This document shows positions 44,009-53,403 of a stretch of DNA of 64,000 nt, in pieces. Below the pieces are notes generated by a model, which ran no database searches, was not told the DNA's origin, and saw nothing but the letters and a program-made list of their open reading frames with translations. Made by a program: the position numbers and the translations under genes. Origin of the DNA: Paenibacillus_F sp047238265 (GTDB lineage: Bacteria > Bacillota > Bacilli > Paenibacillales > NBRC-103111); assembly GCF_047238265.1 (NCBI RefSeq), contig NZ_JBDFMM010000001.1:3472001-3536000 (forward strand), read 5' to 3'. The first letter of the stretch is position 1. Each line of letters starts with the position of its first letter.

Positions 44009-44199
44009 GAGGTCGGCACCGTCACTTTCGGTCAATTCGCGTATAAGCTTATCACCGAAGAGGGAAATTAGGCAATTGCATTCCCCTCACTCCGCGGACT
44101 ATAATGGAGCTACCCTATAATCACCCGCAGCTTCATAAAGACAGGATTTTCCTCCTTTTCTCGCTCCCTAATCAGGTTCCAACAGGGGGTTTCTTCGAC

Positions 44200-47100
44200 A
44201 TGTTCCTCACCGAACACAAATTGCAGTCACGTATCCGTGAACTATCCGAGCTTCGCTACCGGGATAAACAGCCCATTCCGTCTTTTCTTTCTCTGGAAGA
44301 CCAACGCAAAGAAATCAATCCGAGCCTTCCCGCTCCCACCGGGGACTGGAAGACGATGAACGTCGGAAATACGTGGAAAGGCCGCGATCTTTATTTGTGG
44401 CTGTCCGCTGAAATACATATTCCTGAGGATTGGTCCGGAAGACGTATTCTCGGCCGCTTTGATTTCGGCGATACGGGCGGCGGCAACAACTCGGGATTCG
44501 AGTCGTTGTTTTACTGGAACGGCAAGCCGTATCAAGGCGTCGATTCCAATCACAAGGAAGTGTTCCTTCCGGATGATGCCGCAGGTACGTCCCGTGCCCT
44601 TCTGTTCCGTCTCTGGTCGGGACTGGAAGGGGGCGGGCAGCCCCAGGACCAGACGCACGCGATCCGTCAGGCTGAATTGTGCTGGCTGGACGAGGCCGCG
44701 GACGACCTGTACTTTACCGCGCAGGCGGCGCTGGACACCGTCCGGATTCTGGATAGCAATGCCCCCGAGAGGACGGCGCTGCTTCATGCTCTGAATCAGT
44801 CGTTCAAGCTGATCGACTGGACCGATCCCGGCTCCGGAGACTTTTACACGTCGGTCAATGCCGCAAGAGCCGAACTGAATTCCCGCATCGAGGGGATGGA
44901 CAAAAGATCCGACGTCACCGTGACCTGTGTCGGGCATACGCACATCGACGTGGCCTGGCTGTGGCGGCTCAAACATACCCGGGAGAAATGCGCCCGTTCT
45001 TTCTCCACCGTGATGAGGCTCATGGAGCTGTTCCCGGACTACACCTTCCTTCAGACGCAGCCTCAGCTGTACGAATACGTGAAGCAGGACTATCCCGAGT
45101 TGTATGAGGCGATCAAAGAGCGCGCGGCGGAAGGCCGCTGGGAAGCGGGCGGAGGCATGTGGCTGGAAGCCGACTGCAACCTCACTTCCGGCGAATCGCT
45201 TGTCCGCCAGCTCTTGATCGGCACCCGCTTCCTGGCGGACGAGTTCGGTACGGAGTGCAAATATTTGTGGCTTCCGGACGTTTTCGGCTACAGCTGGTCC
45301 CTGCCGCAGATTTTGAAGAAATCCGGCATTCACACGTTTATGACGACGAAAATCAGCTGGAACCAGTACAACCGGATGCCGTTCGATACGTTCCATTGGC
45401 GCGGGATCGACGGTTCCGAGGTGCTCACTCACTTCATTACGACACCGGAGCCCTGGTCCGGGCCCGACTCCTGGTTCTATACGTACAACGGCCAGATCAT
45501 CCCGAAAACCGTAAAAGGAATCTGGGACGGCTACCGCGATAAGGAAATGAACCGGGGAGCTGCTGCTCTCCTACGGCTACGGGGACGGAGGCGGCGGTGT
45601 CAACCGCGACATGCTGGAGATGCGCCGCAGATTGAACAGCCTGCCCGGTCTGCCTAACGTGGAAACGGGGCGCGCCGACGCCTATTTCGAACGGCTGCAG
45701 GAAACCGTGGCGGAGACAGACGCGTATGTACACACGTGGGACGGGGAGCTGTACCTGGAATATCACCGGGGCACTTACACAAGCCAGGCTTACAACAAGC
45801 GGATGAACCGCAAGCTGGAGCTCGCCTACCGCGAAGCGGAATGGCTTAATACCATGCAGAGCGTTCTGCATAACGATTGGAGCCTGTACAAAGGCAAGGA
45901 ACTGACCGAAGGCTGGAAAATCATTCTTCGCAACCAGTTCCATGACATCATCCCCGGATCTTCCATCCGTGAAGTGTACGAGGACAGCGTTATCGAGTAC
46001 GAAGAAGCGGAAGCGATCGGCCGTGCCGTCGATTCGCAAGCGGTCGAAGCGATTGCCTCGGGCAATAATCTTTCCGGTGCAGACGGCTACACCGTTTGGA
46101 ACTCGTCGCCGTGGACGGTAACGGAGCTTGTGTCGATTGCGGCCCCGCAGCCGGAAAAATCCGGGCAGTGGTTTGACCACCAGGGCAATGCGCTCGGGGC
46201 GCAGCTTCACGATAATGTGTGGACCGTTGAAGTGGAGAACATTCCGCCGATGGGCTATACCACTATTAAGTTTGCGGCCGGATCGGAACGTGAACGTTCA
46301 CCGCTTCCTTTCGTTTGGAAGCCGGACGGAATGGAGACGCCGTTTTATGTGCTGGAATGGAACGCACAGGGCCAATTGATACGGATCTATGACAAAAAAC
46401 AGCGGCGTGAAGTGCTGGCTCCCGGCGCAAGGGGCAACGTACTTCAGCTTTTCGAGGACAAGCCGCTCGCTCACGAGGCGTGGGATATCGATCTTTTTTA
46501 CCAGGAAAATATGAGGGAAATTGTGGACTTCAAGGGCGCCGAGCTGATCGAAGAAGGACCGCTGCGGGCCGTGATCCGCTTCAAGTGGGTGTACCGGAAC
46601 TCGTCCGTCAGCCAGGATCTGGTGGTGTACGCCGGCCACCCGCGCATTGATTTTGTGACGGAAGCCGACTGGCACGAGCAGAAGCAGCTGCTGAAAGCGG
46701 CTTTCCCTGTCGATATCCGGACAACGGAAGCGACCTTCGACATCCAGTTCGGCAATGTGAAACGGCCGAATCACTGGAACACGAGCTGGGACTGGGCGCG
46801 GTTCGAGACCGTCGGACACCAGTGGGCCGATCTTTCGGACCGGGGCTACGGCGTCAGCCTGCTCAACGACTGCAAGTACGGATATGACATTAAGGGCAAC
46901 GTGATGCGTCTCACCTTGATCAAATGCGCGACCCACCCGGATACCCATGCGGACCAGGGGCATCATGCGTTTACCTATTCCCTGCTTCCCCACCGGGGAG
47001 ATTGGCTGCAGGGCGGAACCGTGAAAGAAGCGTGGATGCTGAACAGCCCGCTGCGTGCTTCGGAGGGAACCGCCGCGATACCGTCCCGCTCCATGTTCAC

Positions 47101-47350
47101 GTTGTCGGGGGACACCGCGATGATCTCCGCCGTCAAGAAAGCCGAAGATTCCGGCAAAGTCATCGTGCGTGTTCACGACTATTCCGGCAGCCGCAATATG
47201 CTGGAGATGACGAGCGACTTCCGCATCGTTGCCTGGCGGGAGACGAACTTGATGGAGAAGCCCGAAGGGCCTCTCGTCCATGACGGAACGATTTCGTTCG
47301 TGCTCCAGCCTTATGAGATCAAAACGTTCGAGATCGACCTCGAAGCGTAA
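44200..47350 (+). pseudogene. GH38 alpha-mannosidase, frameshifted at a G run
   Basis: From MFLTEHKLQSRI (AGGGGG ten bases upstream) the first frame contains CVGHTHIDVAWLW (H248, D250, zinc site) and LWLPDVFGYSWSLPQ (D360, catalytic nucleophile) of GH38. It ends after KEMNRGAAALLRL; the second frame continues ELLLSYGYGDGGGGVNRDML and on to the end at LKAFEIDLEA-type residues (EIKTFEIDLEA). Reading GGGG at 45554-45557 as GGG restores KEMNRELLLSYG, so one extra G in a homopolymer is the only defect; total length 3151 = 3n+1, about 1050 aa as in GH38 enzymes. No signal peptide, so it is cytosolic, removing mannose from imported glycans. It is divergent from the yesM/yesN pair. Confidence 0.9.
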
Positions 47351-47380
47351 ACGCCCCGGCGTGAAACCCGGCGTGAAACC

Positions 47381-47419
47381 AAAAAAGCTTGCCCAGCCAT
47401 ACGGCGGGGAAGCTTTTTT
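47381..47419. terminator. Bidirectional terminator after the GH38 gene
   Basis: AAAAAAGCTT and AAGCTTTTTT with CCC/GGG inside form a symmetric stem around a CAGCCATACGGC loop; shared with the convergent esterase gene. Confidence 0.8.
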
Positions 47420-47457
47420 GTGCTGCGGCGGTACCGCAGGATGAGGAAAACGCGGCT

Positions 47458-48237
47458 CTATTCCGCTTGCCCCCGGAGCGGCAGCCAATCCAGAACCCGG
47501 CCGATCTGCTGGTCCCAGTAACTCCAATCGTGGATTCTCCCTTCTTCCTCTTCATATAGGAGGGGAATGTTCAGAGCGCGCACGTAATCGCGGAAGGCGA
47601 TATTTTCCTCGTACAGAAAATCGTCCGTCCCGCAGCACTGGTAAAGCGCCGGCAGCTCCAGCCTCTTCTCCGCCGCATGGCGGGCCAGCTCGAACAGATC
47701 GCTTGCTTTCAGCAGCTCCGGGTTATTCCCGAAAACGAGCCGGAAATCCTTCGGAAACCGCTGTTCGATCTCGCTCACCCGCGTAACCCCCGACAAGCTG
47801 GCGGCGGCCGCGAACTGTTCCGGCTTTTTCAGCGCCCACTTCAAAGCCCCGTAGCCTCCCATCGACAAACCGGCCACGAAGTTGTCCTCCCGGCGGTCCG
47901 ATAACGGAAAGAAGGAACGGCATAGCTGCGGAAGCTCCTCGGACAGAAACGTCCAGTAATCGTACCCGTTCTCCATGTCCGTATAAAAGCTGCGCGCCGC
48001 ATTCGGCATGACGACGGCCAGCCCGAGAGGAGCGGCATAACGCTCGATAGCGGTTCTCCGCATCCAGATCGAATCGTCGTCCGACAACCCGTGCAGCAGA
48101 TACAAAGTCGGGTGCTTGAGGCTCCCCGCGCTGCCCTCCAGCCCGATTTGGCCGGTCGTCCGTTGAGGCAGAATCACTTGAACAGAAGTTGACATGCCGA
48201 GTACTTCGGAATAAAAATCACATTGGATGAAAGCCAT
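47458..48237 (-). CDS. Esterase family protein (tributyrin esterase-like alpha/beta hydrolase)
   Basis: The start MAFIQCDFYSEVLG has AGGAG nine bases upstream; a 3-residue longer start exists. The 259-aa protein matches the PF00756 esterase-D family: LHGLSDDDSIW as oxyanion loop, GLSMGGYGALKWAL with the nucleophile Ser, and a late HDWSYWD motif with the catalytic His; an Asp in GTDDFLYEEN is in the right place. No signal peptide. Members include tributyrin esterase and acetyl esterases acting on small acyl esters. It could de-acetylate imported sugars, but the family does not decide this. It is convergent with the mannosidase gene and divergent from metNIQ. Confidence 0.88.
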   Translation of the reverse strand: MAFIQCDFYSEVLGMSTSVQVILPQRTTGQIGLEGSAGSLKHPTLYLLHGLSDDDSIWMRRTAIERYAAPLGLAVVMPNAARSFYTDMENGYDYWTFLSEELPQLCRSFFPLSDRREDNFVAGLSMGGYGALKWALKKPEQFAAAASLSGVTRVSEIEQRFPKDFRLVFGNNPELLKASDLFELARHAAEKRLELPALYQCCGTDDFLYEENIAFRDYVRALNIPLLYEEEEGRIHDWSYWDQQIGRVLDWLPLRGQAE

Positions 48238-48284
48238 GCCGCACATCTCCTAAATGTTTATATTTACCTGCGGTAAAATAACCG

Positions 48285-48313
48285 TTGACTTCAAAAAAAC
48301 CTTAGGTTATACT
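48285..48313 (+). promoter_or_regulatory. Sigma-A promoter of the metNIQ operon
   Basis: TTGACT (48285-48290) and TATACT (48308-48313) are 17 bases apart, about 50 bases upstream of the SAM riboswitch. Confidence 0.75.
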
Positions 48314-48363
48314 CGGAATTGTCGTTTTACCGTCTAATTTCGGACAACCTCATACTATACCGA

Positions 48364-48484
48364 TTCTTATCAAGAGTGGCGGAGGGACAAGGCCCTGCGA
48401 AGCCCGGCAACCGATCGCAGCAATATGCGCGATGACAATGGTGCCAATTCCTTCAGGATCCAGGCGGATTCTGGCAGATGAGAA
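48364..48484 (+). promoter_or_regulatory. SAM-I (S-box) riboswitch aptamer
   Basis: The element begins TTCTTATCAAGAGTGGCGGA, continues GGGAC...AAGCCCGGCAACC and GGTGCCAATTCC, and closes with GATGAGAA, which pairs with the first bases (TTCTTATC) to give P1. These are the conserved S-box positions. High S-adenosylmethionine would favour the downstream terminator and switch off metNIQ. Confidence 0.93.
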
Positions 48485-48502
48485 GGTCGTTTTCGATACC
48501 GG

Positions 48503-48537
48503 AAAAGCCCTTTTTGTCTTTACAAAACGGGCTTTTT
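48503..48537 (+). terminator. SAM-controlled terminator
   Basis: AAAAGCCC with TTTTTGT pairs with ACAAAAC and GGGCTTTTT around a CTTT loop, ending in a T-run, immediately after the aptamer. Confidence 0.88.
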
Positions 48538-48566
48538 CTTATTTTTCAAGCAAAGAAGGTGAAGCA

Positions 48567-49595
48567 ATGATTGAGATCAGGAAGCTGCGCAAGCAATACG
48601 GCAGCGGATCCCGCACAACACACGCTCTGAAAGAAATTAATCTCACGATCGATAAAGGCGAGATTTACGGCATTATCGGCCACTCGGGCGCCGGCAAAAG
48701 CACCCTGCTCCGGACGATCAATCTCCTGGAGCGCCCGACGGAGGGCAGCGTCATCGTAGACGGCGTCGACCTGACGGCCCTCAGCACCAAGAAGCTTCAA
48801 GATCAGCGCCGCCGGATCGGCATGATCTTTCAGCATTTCAATCTCCTCTCCTCCGCCACGGTGGAAGAGAACATCGCGTTCCCGCTTCGCCTGGCCGGTA
48901 CGGCCAAGTCGGAAGCGAAGCGCCGCGTCAGCGAGCTCCTCGCCCTGGTGGGGCTGACCGAGCATGGCAAGAAATACCCGGCCCAACTGTCCGGGGGCCA
49001 GAAACAGCGTGTCGGCATCGCGCGGGCGCTTGCGACGAATCCGCACGTCCTGCTGTGCGACGAAGCAACCTCCGCACTCGACCCGCAGACGACGAATTCC
49101 ATTCTCAATCTGCTGCTGGATATCAACCGCAAGCTGAAGATCACCATCGTGCTCATTACGCACGAAATGCAGGTTATCCGCTCCATCTGCGACCGCGTCG
49201 CCGTCATTCATGAGGGCCAGATCGTGGAACAGGGGCCTGTGGCGGAAGTATTCCTGAAGCCGCGGCACGACGTAACCCGCCAGTTCATCGAACAGGTTGC
49301 GGATTCGGTTGATATCGACAAGCCGGACGCGGACGGAATTCCCGCCCAGGACGGCACGGTGCTGAAAATCACCTTTCTCGGTGAAACTACGTACGAGCCG
49401 ATTTTATCCAGAACCGTCCAGCAGACAGGCGTGACCTTCTCCATCCTGCAGGGAACCATTTCCCGGATGAAAAACACGCCTTACGGCCAGCTCGTCGTCC
49501 GTCTGCAAGGGCCGCGGGATGCGGCGGAGAATACGATCCGCCTACTGCGCGAGCACGGCCTGGATGTGGAGGTGTATTCGAATGGATTGGTCTAA
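48567..49595 (+). CDS. metN: Methionine ABC transporter ATPase MetN
   Basis: The start MIEIRKLRKQYG follows AGAAGGTGA; the longer frame runs backwards into the riboswitch and is not coding. The 342-aa protein has Walker A GHSGAGKST, Q-loop, signature LSGGQKQRV and Walker B LLCDEATSALD, then a C-terminal NIL/ACT-type methionine-sensing domain (about 265-342, LGETTYEPILSRTVQQTGV, QLVVRLQG). It powers methionine uptake with MetI and MetQ and is under S-box control. The downstream metI overlaps by 14 bases. Confidence 0.95.
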   Translation: MIEIRKLRKQYGSGSRTTHALKEINLTIDKGEIYGIIGHSGAGKSTLLRTINLLERPTEGSVIVDGVDLTALSTKKLQDQRRRIGMIFQHFNLLSSATVEENIAFPLRLAGTAKSEAKRRVSELLALVGLTEHGKKYPAQLSGGQKQRVGIARALATNPHVLLCDEATSALDPQTTNSILNLLLDINRKLKITIVLITHEMQVIRSICDRVAVIHEGQIVEQGPVAEVFLKPRHDVTRQFIEQVADSVDIDKPDADGIPAQDGTVLKITFLGETTYEPILSRTVQQTGVTFSILQGTISRMKNTPYGQLVVRLQGPRDAAENTIRLLREHGLDVEVYSNGLV

Positions 49596-50241
49596 AATCG
49601 ATTGGAGTGAGATCGGCACCGCGACGAACGACACGATGATGATGCTCGGCCTCTCGGCCTTGTTCACGTTTGTGATCGGGCTGCCGATCGGCGTGCTGCT
49701 CTATCTGACTTCGAAAGGAAGTCTGCTGGAAAACCGCACGTTCAATATCGTCATTTCGTTTATCGTGAACGTGCTGCGTTCCTTCCCTTTCATCATCCTG
49801 ATGATCGCCGCGATCCCGCTGACGAAGCTTCTCGTCGGCACCTCCATCGGCGTCAAGGGAACGATTCCGCCGCTCGTCATCGCGGCCGCGCCTTTCTTCG
49901 CCCGTCTAGTCGAGACGGCTCTGCGCGAAGTAGACCGCGGCATTATCGAAGCCGCCCAGTCCATGGGCGCGGGACGGTTCCAGATCGTCCGCCGCGTTCT
50001 GCTGCCGGAAGCTCTTCCCGGTCTCATCGCCGGCATTACGATCACCACCGTTACGCTCGTATCCTACACGGCGATGTCCGGTATGGTCGGCGGCGGCGGC
50101 CTCGGTGACCTGGCGATCCGCTACGGTTACCAGCGTTTCCAGACGGAAGTCATGATCGCAACCGTCGTTATTTTGCTTATTCTCGTGCAAATTTTGCAGA
50201 TGATCGGAGACCGTCTCGTTCTCTATTTCACGCGCAAATGA
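49582..50241 (+). CDS. metI: Methionine ABC transporter permease MetI
   Basis: The start MDWSKIDWSEIG has GGAGGT eight bases upstream, within the end of metN (14-base overlap). The 219-aa membrane protein has five helices and the EAA loop EAAQSMGAGRFQIVRRVLLPEA; DWS... N-terminus and TMSGMVGGGGLGDLAIRYGYQ-type segment are standard for MetI. It forms the channel of the methionine importer. Confidence 0.95.
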   Translation: MDWSKIDWSEIGTATNDTMMMLGLSALFTFVIGLPIGVLLYLTSKGSLLENRTFNIVISFIVNVLRSFPFIILMIAAIPLTKLLVGTSIGVKGTIPPLVIAAAPFFARLVETALREVDRGIIEAAQSMGAGRFQIVRRVLLPEALPGLIAGITITTVTLVSYTAMSGMVGGGGLGDLAIRYGYQRFQTEVMIATVVILLILVQILQMIGDRLVLYFTRK

Positions 50242-50277
50242 TGCGATAGATAACCCAAATCCAAGGAGGAAACCCTG

Positions 50278-51129
50278 ATGAAAAAACGTTCCCTGCTCGT
50301 CTTGTTTCTAATCGTCGCACTGACGGCTCTTGCAGCCTGCGGCAAACAAAAAGCCGAACCTTCGGCTACGGCTACACCGGCTTCCGGCGCAGGCACAGGC
50401 GAGAAAGCCGCCGTTACGCTGAAAATCGGCGCCACTGCCGTACCGCATGCCGAAATTCTGGAGTCCGTTAAAGACAAACTGAAAGCGGAAGGCGTTACCC
50501 TCGACATTAAAGTGTTCACGGACTATGTTCTTCCGAACACGCAGCTTAACGAGAAGCAACTCGATGCCAACTTCTTCCAGCATGTTCCTTACATGGAAGA
50601 GTTCAACAAAAGCAAAGGCGCTAAACTTGTCAGCGTAGGCACCGTTCATATCGAACCGTTCGGCGGCTACTCCCGTAAAGTGAAAGCGATCGGCGAACTG
50701 AAAGACGGCGCGACGATTGCCATTCCTAACGATCCTTCCAACGGCGGACGCGCTCTCGCCCTTCTGGAAAAGAACGGCCTGATCAAGTTGAAAGAAGGCG
50801 TCGGCATTGCCGGAACCGCAAAAGATATCGTAGAAAACAAAAAGAATTTCAAAATCAAAGAACTTGAAGCGGCTATGCTTCCGCGTGTTCTGGACGAAGT
50901 CGATCTTGCGCTGATCAATACGAACTATGCGCTTGAAGCGAAGCTGGTACCTGCCAAGGACGCTCTTTTCGTAGAAGACAAAGAATCCCCGTATGCCAAC
51001 ATTGTCGCCGCTCGCGAAGACAATGCAAAATCCGAAGCGGTTCAGAAGCTGATCAAAGCTCTGCAAACGCCTGAAGTGAAGAAATTCATCGAAGACAAAT
51101 ACCAAGGCTCCGTCCTGCCTGCGTTCTAA
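50278..51129 (+). CDS. metQ: Methionine-binding lipoprotein MetQ
   Basis: The 283-aa protein has a lipoprotein signal ending LTALAAC (Cys21), followed by a Ser/Thr/Ala/Pro linker and the NlpA/MetQ domain: LKIGATAVPHAEILE, FTDYVLPNTQLNEKQLDANFFQH, IEPFGGYSRKVK, IAIPNDPSNGGRALALLEKNGLIKL. It captures methionine outside the membrane for MetNI. AAGGAGG lies eight bases before the ATG. A strong terminator follows. Confidence 0.95.
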   Translation: MKKRSLLVLFLIVALTALAACGKQKAEPSATATPASGAGTGEKAAVTLKIGATAVPHAEILESVKDKLKAEGVTLDIKVFTDYVLPNTQLNEKQLDANFFQHVPYMEEFNKSKGAKLVSVGTVHIEPFGGYSRKVKAIGELKDGATIAIPNDPSNGGRALALLEKNGLIKLKEGVGIAGTAKDIVENKKNFKIKELEAAMLPRVLDEVDLALINTNYALEAKLVPAKDALFVEDKESPYANIVAAREDNAKSEAVQKLIKALQTPEVKKFIEDKYQGSVLPAF

Positions 51130-51148
51130 GAACGACGAACAGGAACGA

Positions 51149-51188
51149 AAAACCTTTCCGCCGGATAACCGGCCGGAAAGGTTTTTTT
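51149..51188. terminator. Bidirectional terminator after metQ
   Basis: AACCTTTCCG and CGGAAAGGTT arms around CCGGATAACCGG, flanked by A- and T-runs, shared with the convergent isomerase gene. Confidence 0.88.
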
Positions 51189-51204
51189 ATTAGCATCTTG
51201 CGGC

Positions 51205-52083
51205 TTAGCGATAAGCTTTAATAAATTCGACGGCCTTGCGGATATCTTCCGCAGGATCGTCACCGACTTCGCGCTCAATCGTCAGGTAGCCCTGATAACC
51301 GATTTCCTGAAGCGCCTGGAAGTAGCGGTCGAAGTCAACCTTGCCTTCTCCGAGCGGCAGCTCCTCGAACAGCTCGCCCTCGCGGAGCATTTCGGCAATG
51401 CGCTCGTGTGCCATAGGCTCGAAACCTACCGCTCCGTACAAGATGCGCGGATCGAATTCTTTATGGCGCAGACCGTCTTTTACGTGCGTGTGCACGATGT
51501 AGTCTTTTAGCGTATAGACGCCCTGCACCGGGTCGTCGCCCGTTACCATAATCATGTTGGCCGGGTCGAAGTTGACGGATACTCCGTTCGTGCTGAGGGT
51601 GTCCAGAAAGCTCTTCAGGTGAGCGGCCGGCTCAGGACCGGTTTCGATCGCGAAGTACGCGTCCACGCTCTTGGCGTATTGGCCCAGTTCTTCACACGCT
51701 TCCTGCATCGCTTCGTAAACGTCGTCCTTCTCGGACGGAACGATCCCGATGTGAGTCGTCACGATATTGGTGCCGAGTTCCAGAGCCAGGTCCAGAACAC
51801 GTTTCGATTTCTCGATTTTTTCTTTGTTTTCGGCCCGGACTTGGAAGCCGTGACCCCCGAAGTCGCCTACGAGCGCCGAAACCTGCAGCCCTAGCGAATC
51901 GATATAAGCTTTAAGCTCCTTGCGCTGCGCGGCGTTCAGGTTGTCCGGGTACATCTCGCCCTTAACGGCATAAATCTGTACGCCATCGGCGCCGACATCC
52001 TTCGCTTTCTGCAGGCCTTCGCGGACGGGAAGCCCAAAGCTGTCTACGATAACCCCGATCGGGTTCGGAACGCGGATACTCAT
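51205..52083 (-). CDS. Sugar phosphate isomerase/epimerase (TIM barrel, AP-endonuclease-2-like)
   Basis: The 292-aa protein has the xylose-isomerase-like TIM-barrel pattern: KDVGADGVQIYAVKGEMYPD at the start, LVGDFGGHGF, TTHIGIVPSE, AIETGPEPAAHLKSFLD, NFDPANMIMVTGDDP, VHTHVKDGLRH, LGEGKVDFDRYFQAL and YQGYLTIEREVG. The Glu, His and Asp in these strings are the usual metal ligands. Cytosolic, usual length. It lies 28 bases downstream of the Gfo/Idh/MocA gene in one operon; such pairs act together on inositols or glucosides, but the substrate is unknown. Confidence 0.9.
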   Translation of the reverse strand: MSIRVPNPIGVIVDSFGLPVREGLQKAKDVGADGVQIYAVKGEMYPDNLNAAQRKELKAYIDSLGLQVSALVGDFGGHGFQVRAENKEKIEKSKRVLDLALELGTNIVTTHIGIVPSEKDDVYEAMQEACEELGQYAKSVDAYFAIETGPEPAAHLKSFLDTLSTNGVSVNFDPANMIMVTGDDPVQGVYTLKDYIVHTHVKDGLRHKEFDPRILYGAVGFEPMAHERIAEMLREGELFEELPLGEGKVDFDRYFQALQEIGYQGYLTIEREVGDDPAEDIRKAVEFIKAYR

Positions 52084-52111
52084 AATAGTGGAGTTCTCCC
52101 CTCGATTATAA

Positions 52112-53173
52112 TCAGTTCACTTGAACTTCTTTGCCGGCTGCGCTGGATTCATAAATTCCGCAAAGAATTTTCATCAATTCCAGACCGTCTTCCACAGGCG
52201 AAATCGTTTCATGCTTGCCCAGGCAGCAATCCACGAAATGCTCGATTTCGCGGCGGAAGCCCGCTTCGAAGTCGAACGTCAGATGATCGATCTGAGGCGT
52301 CGCATTCAGAATGGTATTGTGCTTCTCGGTCACGAGCATCAGTTCCGGCTCGATCTCGGCCCCGCCCTGGTCACCGAACAATTTGACGGAAATCTCGTCT
52401 TTCTTCGCATGCAGCGTGAAGCTGGCTTCAACGGACAGCGCCGCACCGTTTTCGAAACGGATCAGGGCGGAAGCCATATCTTCGACCGTATTTTTTGCCG
52501 CATCATAATCCGCGGCTTTATAGAAACTCAAATTCTCGATATGTGAACGGTTGCCTAACTTGTCATATGTAACGGCGGAAACGGATTTCACCTTCGGTTT
52601 GCCCATCAGGTACCAGCACAGGTCGATCACATGAACGCCGATGTCGATAACCGGGCCGCCGCCGGAACGCTCCACGTCCGAAAACCATCCGCCGGGATTG
52701 CCCAGACGTCTCAGCACGGTAGCTTTGGCATAATAAACCGAACCGATCTCGCCGGAATCGATAAAGCGTTTCGCAACCTTCGTGTTCGTGCCGAAGCGGC
52801 GTACGAAACCGACCTGCAGCACTTTGCCCGACTTGCGGACGGCTTCCTGCACGGCATGCGCTTCTTCTACGGTCTTGCACAGCGGTTTCTCGACGAGCAC
52901 GTGCTTGCCCGCTTCAACGGCCGCTTTGCTGATCTCCGCGTGCGTATTGTTCCAGGTGCAGATGCTGACGGCATCGATTTCGGGATCGGCCAGAAGTTGT
53001 TTGTAATCGGTAAACGTTTTCACAGCACCGTATTGTTTAGCCTTCTCTTTGGCCCGCTCTTCGTTCAAATCGCAAACGGCATGAATTTCAACTTGCGCAT
53101 TTTTGGCGTATGCGCCGAAATGCAGTTCGGAAATCGAGCCGGCGCCAATAACGCCGATTTTAAGTTTTGACAT
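52112..53173 (-). CDS. Gfo/Idh/MocA-family oxidoreductase
   Basis: The start MSKLKIGVIGAGSIS follows GGAGG and AAGGAG; a 7-residue extension is unlikely. The 353-aa protein has a Rossmann NAD(P) motif GAGSISELH, the EKP signature (HVLVEKPLCKTVEEA) with catalytic Lys, and the C-terminal GFO/IDH alpha/beta domain with DIGVHVIDLCWYL. It oxidises or reduces a sugar or cyclitol with NAD(P). It is co-transcribed with the isomerase gene downstream. Its own promoter lies in the AT-rich 53174-53330; a bidirectional terminator separates it from the gluconate kinase gene. Confidence 0.92.
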   Translation of the reverse strand: MSKLKIGVIGAGSISELHFGAYAKNAQVEIHAVCDLNEERAKEKAKQYGAVKTFTDYKQLLADPEIDAVSICTWNNTHAEISKAAVEAGKHVLVEKPLCKTVEEAHAVQEAVRKSGKVLQVGFVRRFGTNTKVAKRFIDSGEIGSVYYAKATVLRRLGNPGGWFSDVERSGGGPVIDIGVHVIDLCWYLMGKPKVKSVSAVTYDKLGNRSHIENLSFYKAADYDAAKNTVEDMASALIRFENGAALSVEASFTLHAKKDEISVKLFGDQGGAEIEPELMLVTEKHNTILNATPQIDHLTFDFEAGFRREIEHFVDCCLGKHETISPVEDGLELMKILCGIYESSAAGKEVQVN

Positions 53174-53330
53174 GCTTCTCCTTCTCCTCCACATCTATAA
53201 GGTTGAATCTATTCCATTCTTACATGAAAAGGAAGCGTCTTCAAGCTTATTTGAAGAAGTGGTGAACACTTTTTTAATTCTATTGATTAAATATATTTAT
53301 CGAACATCAAAATAATAGTTATTTAAACCA

Positions 53331-53364
53331 AAAAAGCATAACGGAATTTTCCGTCATGCTTTTA
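53331..53364. terminator. Bidirectional terminator after gntK
   Basis: AAAAGCAT and ACGGAA pair with TTCCGT and ATGCTTTT with one bulged base, flanked by A and T runs, 40 bases after the gntK stop. Confidence 0.85.
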
Positions 53365-53403
53365 TTTTATAGAAATTTTCACCATCTAAATACGGGGCAC
53401 GTT

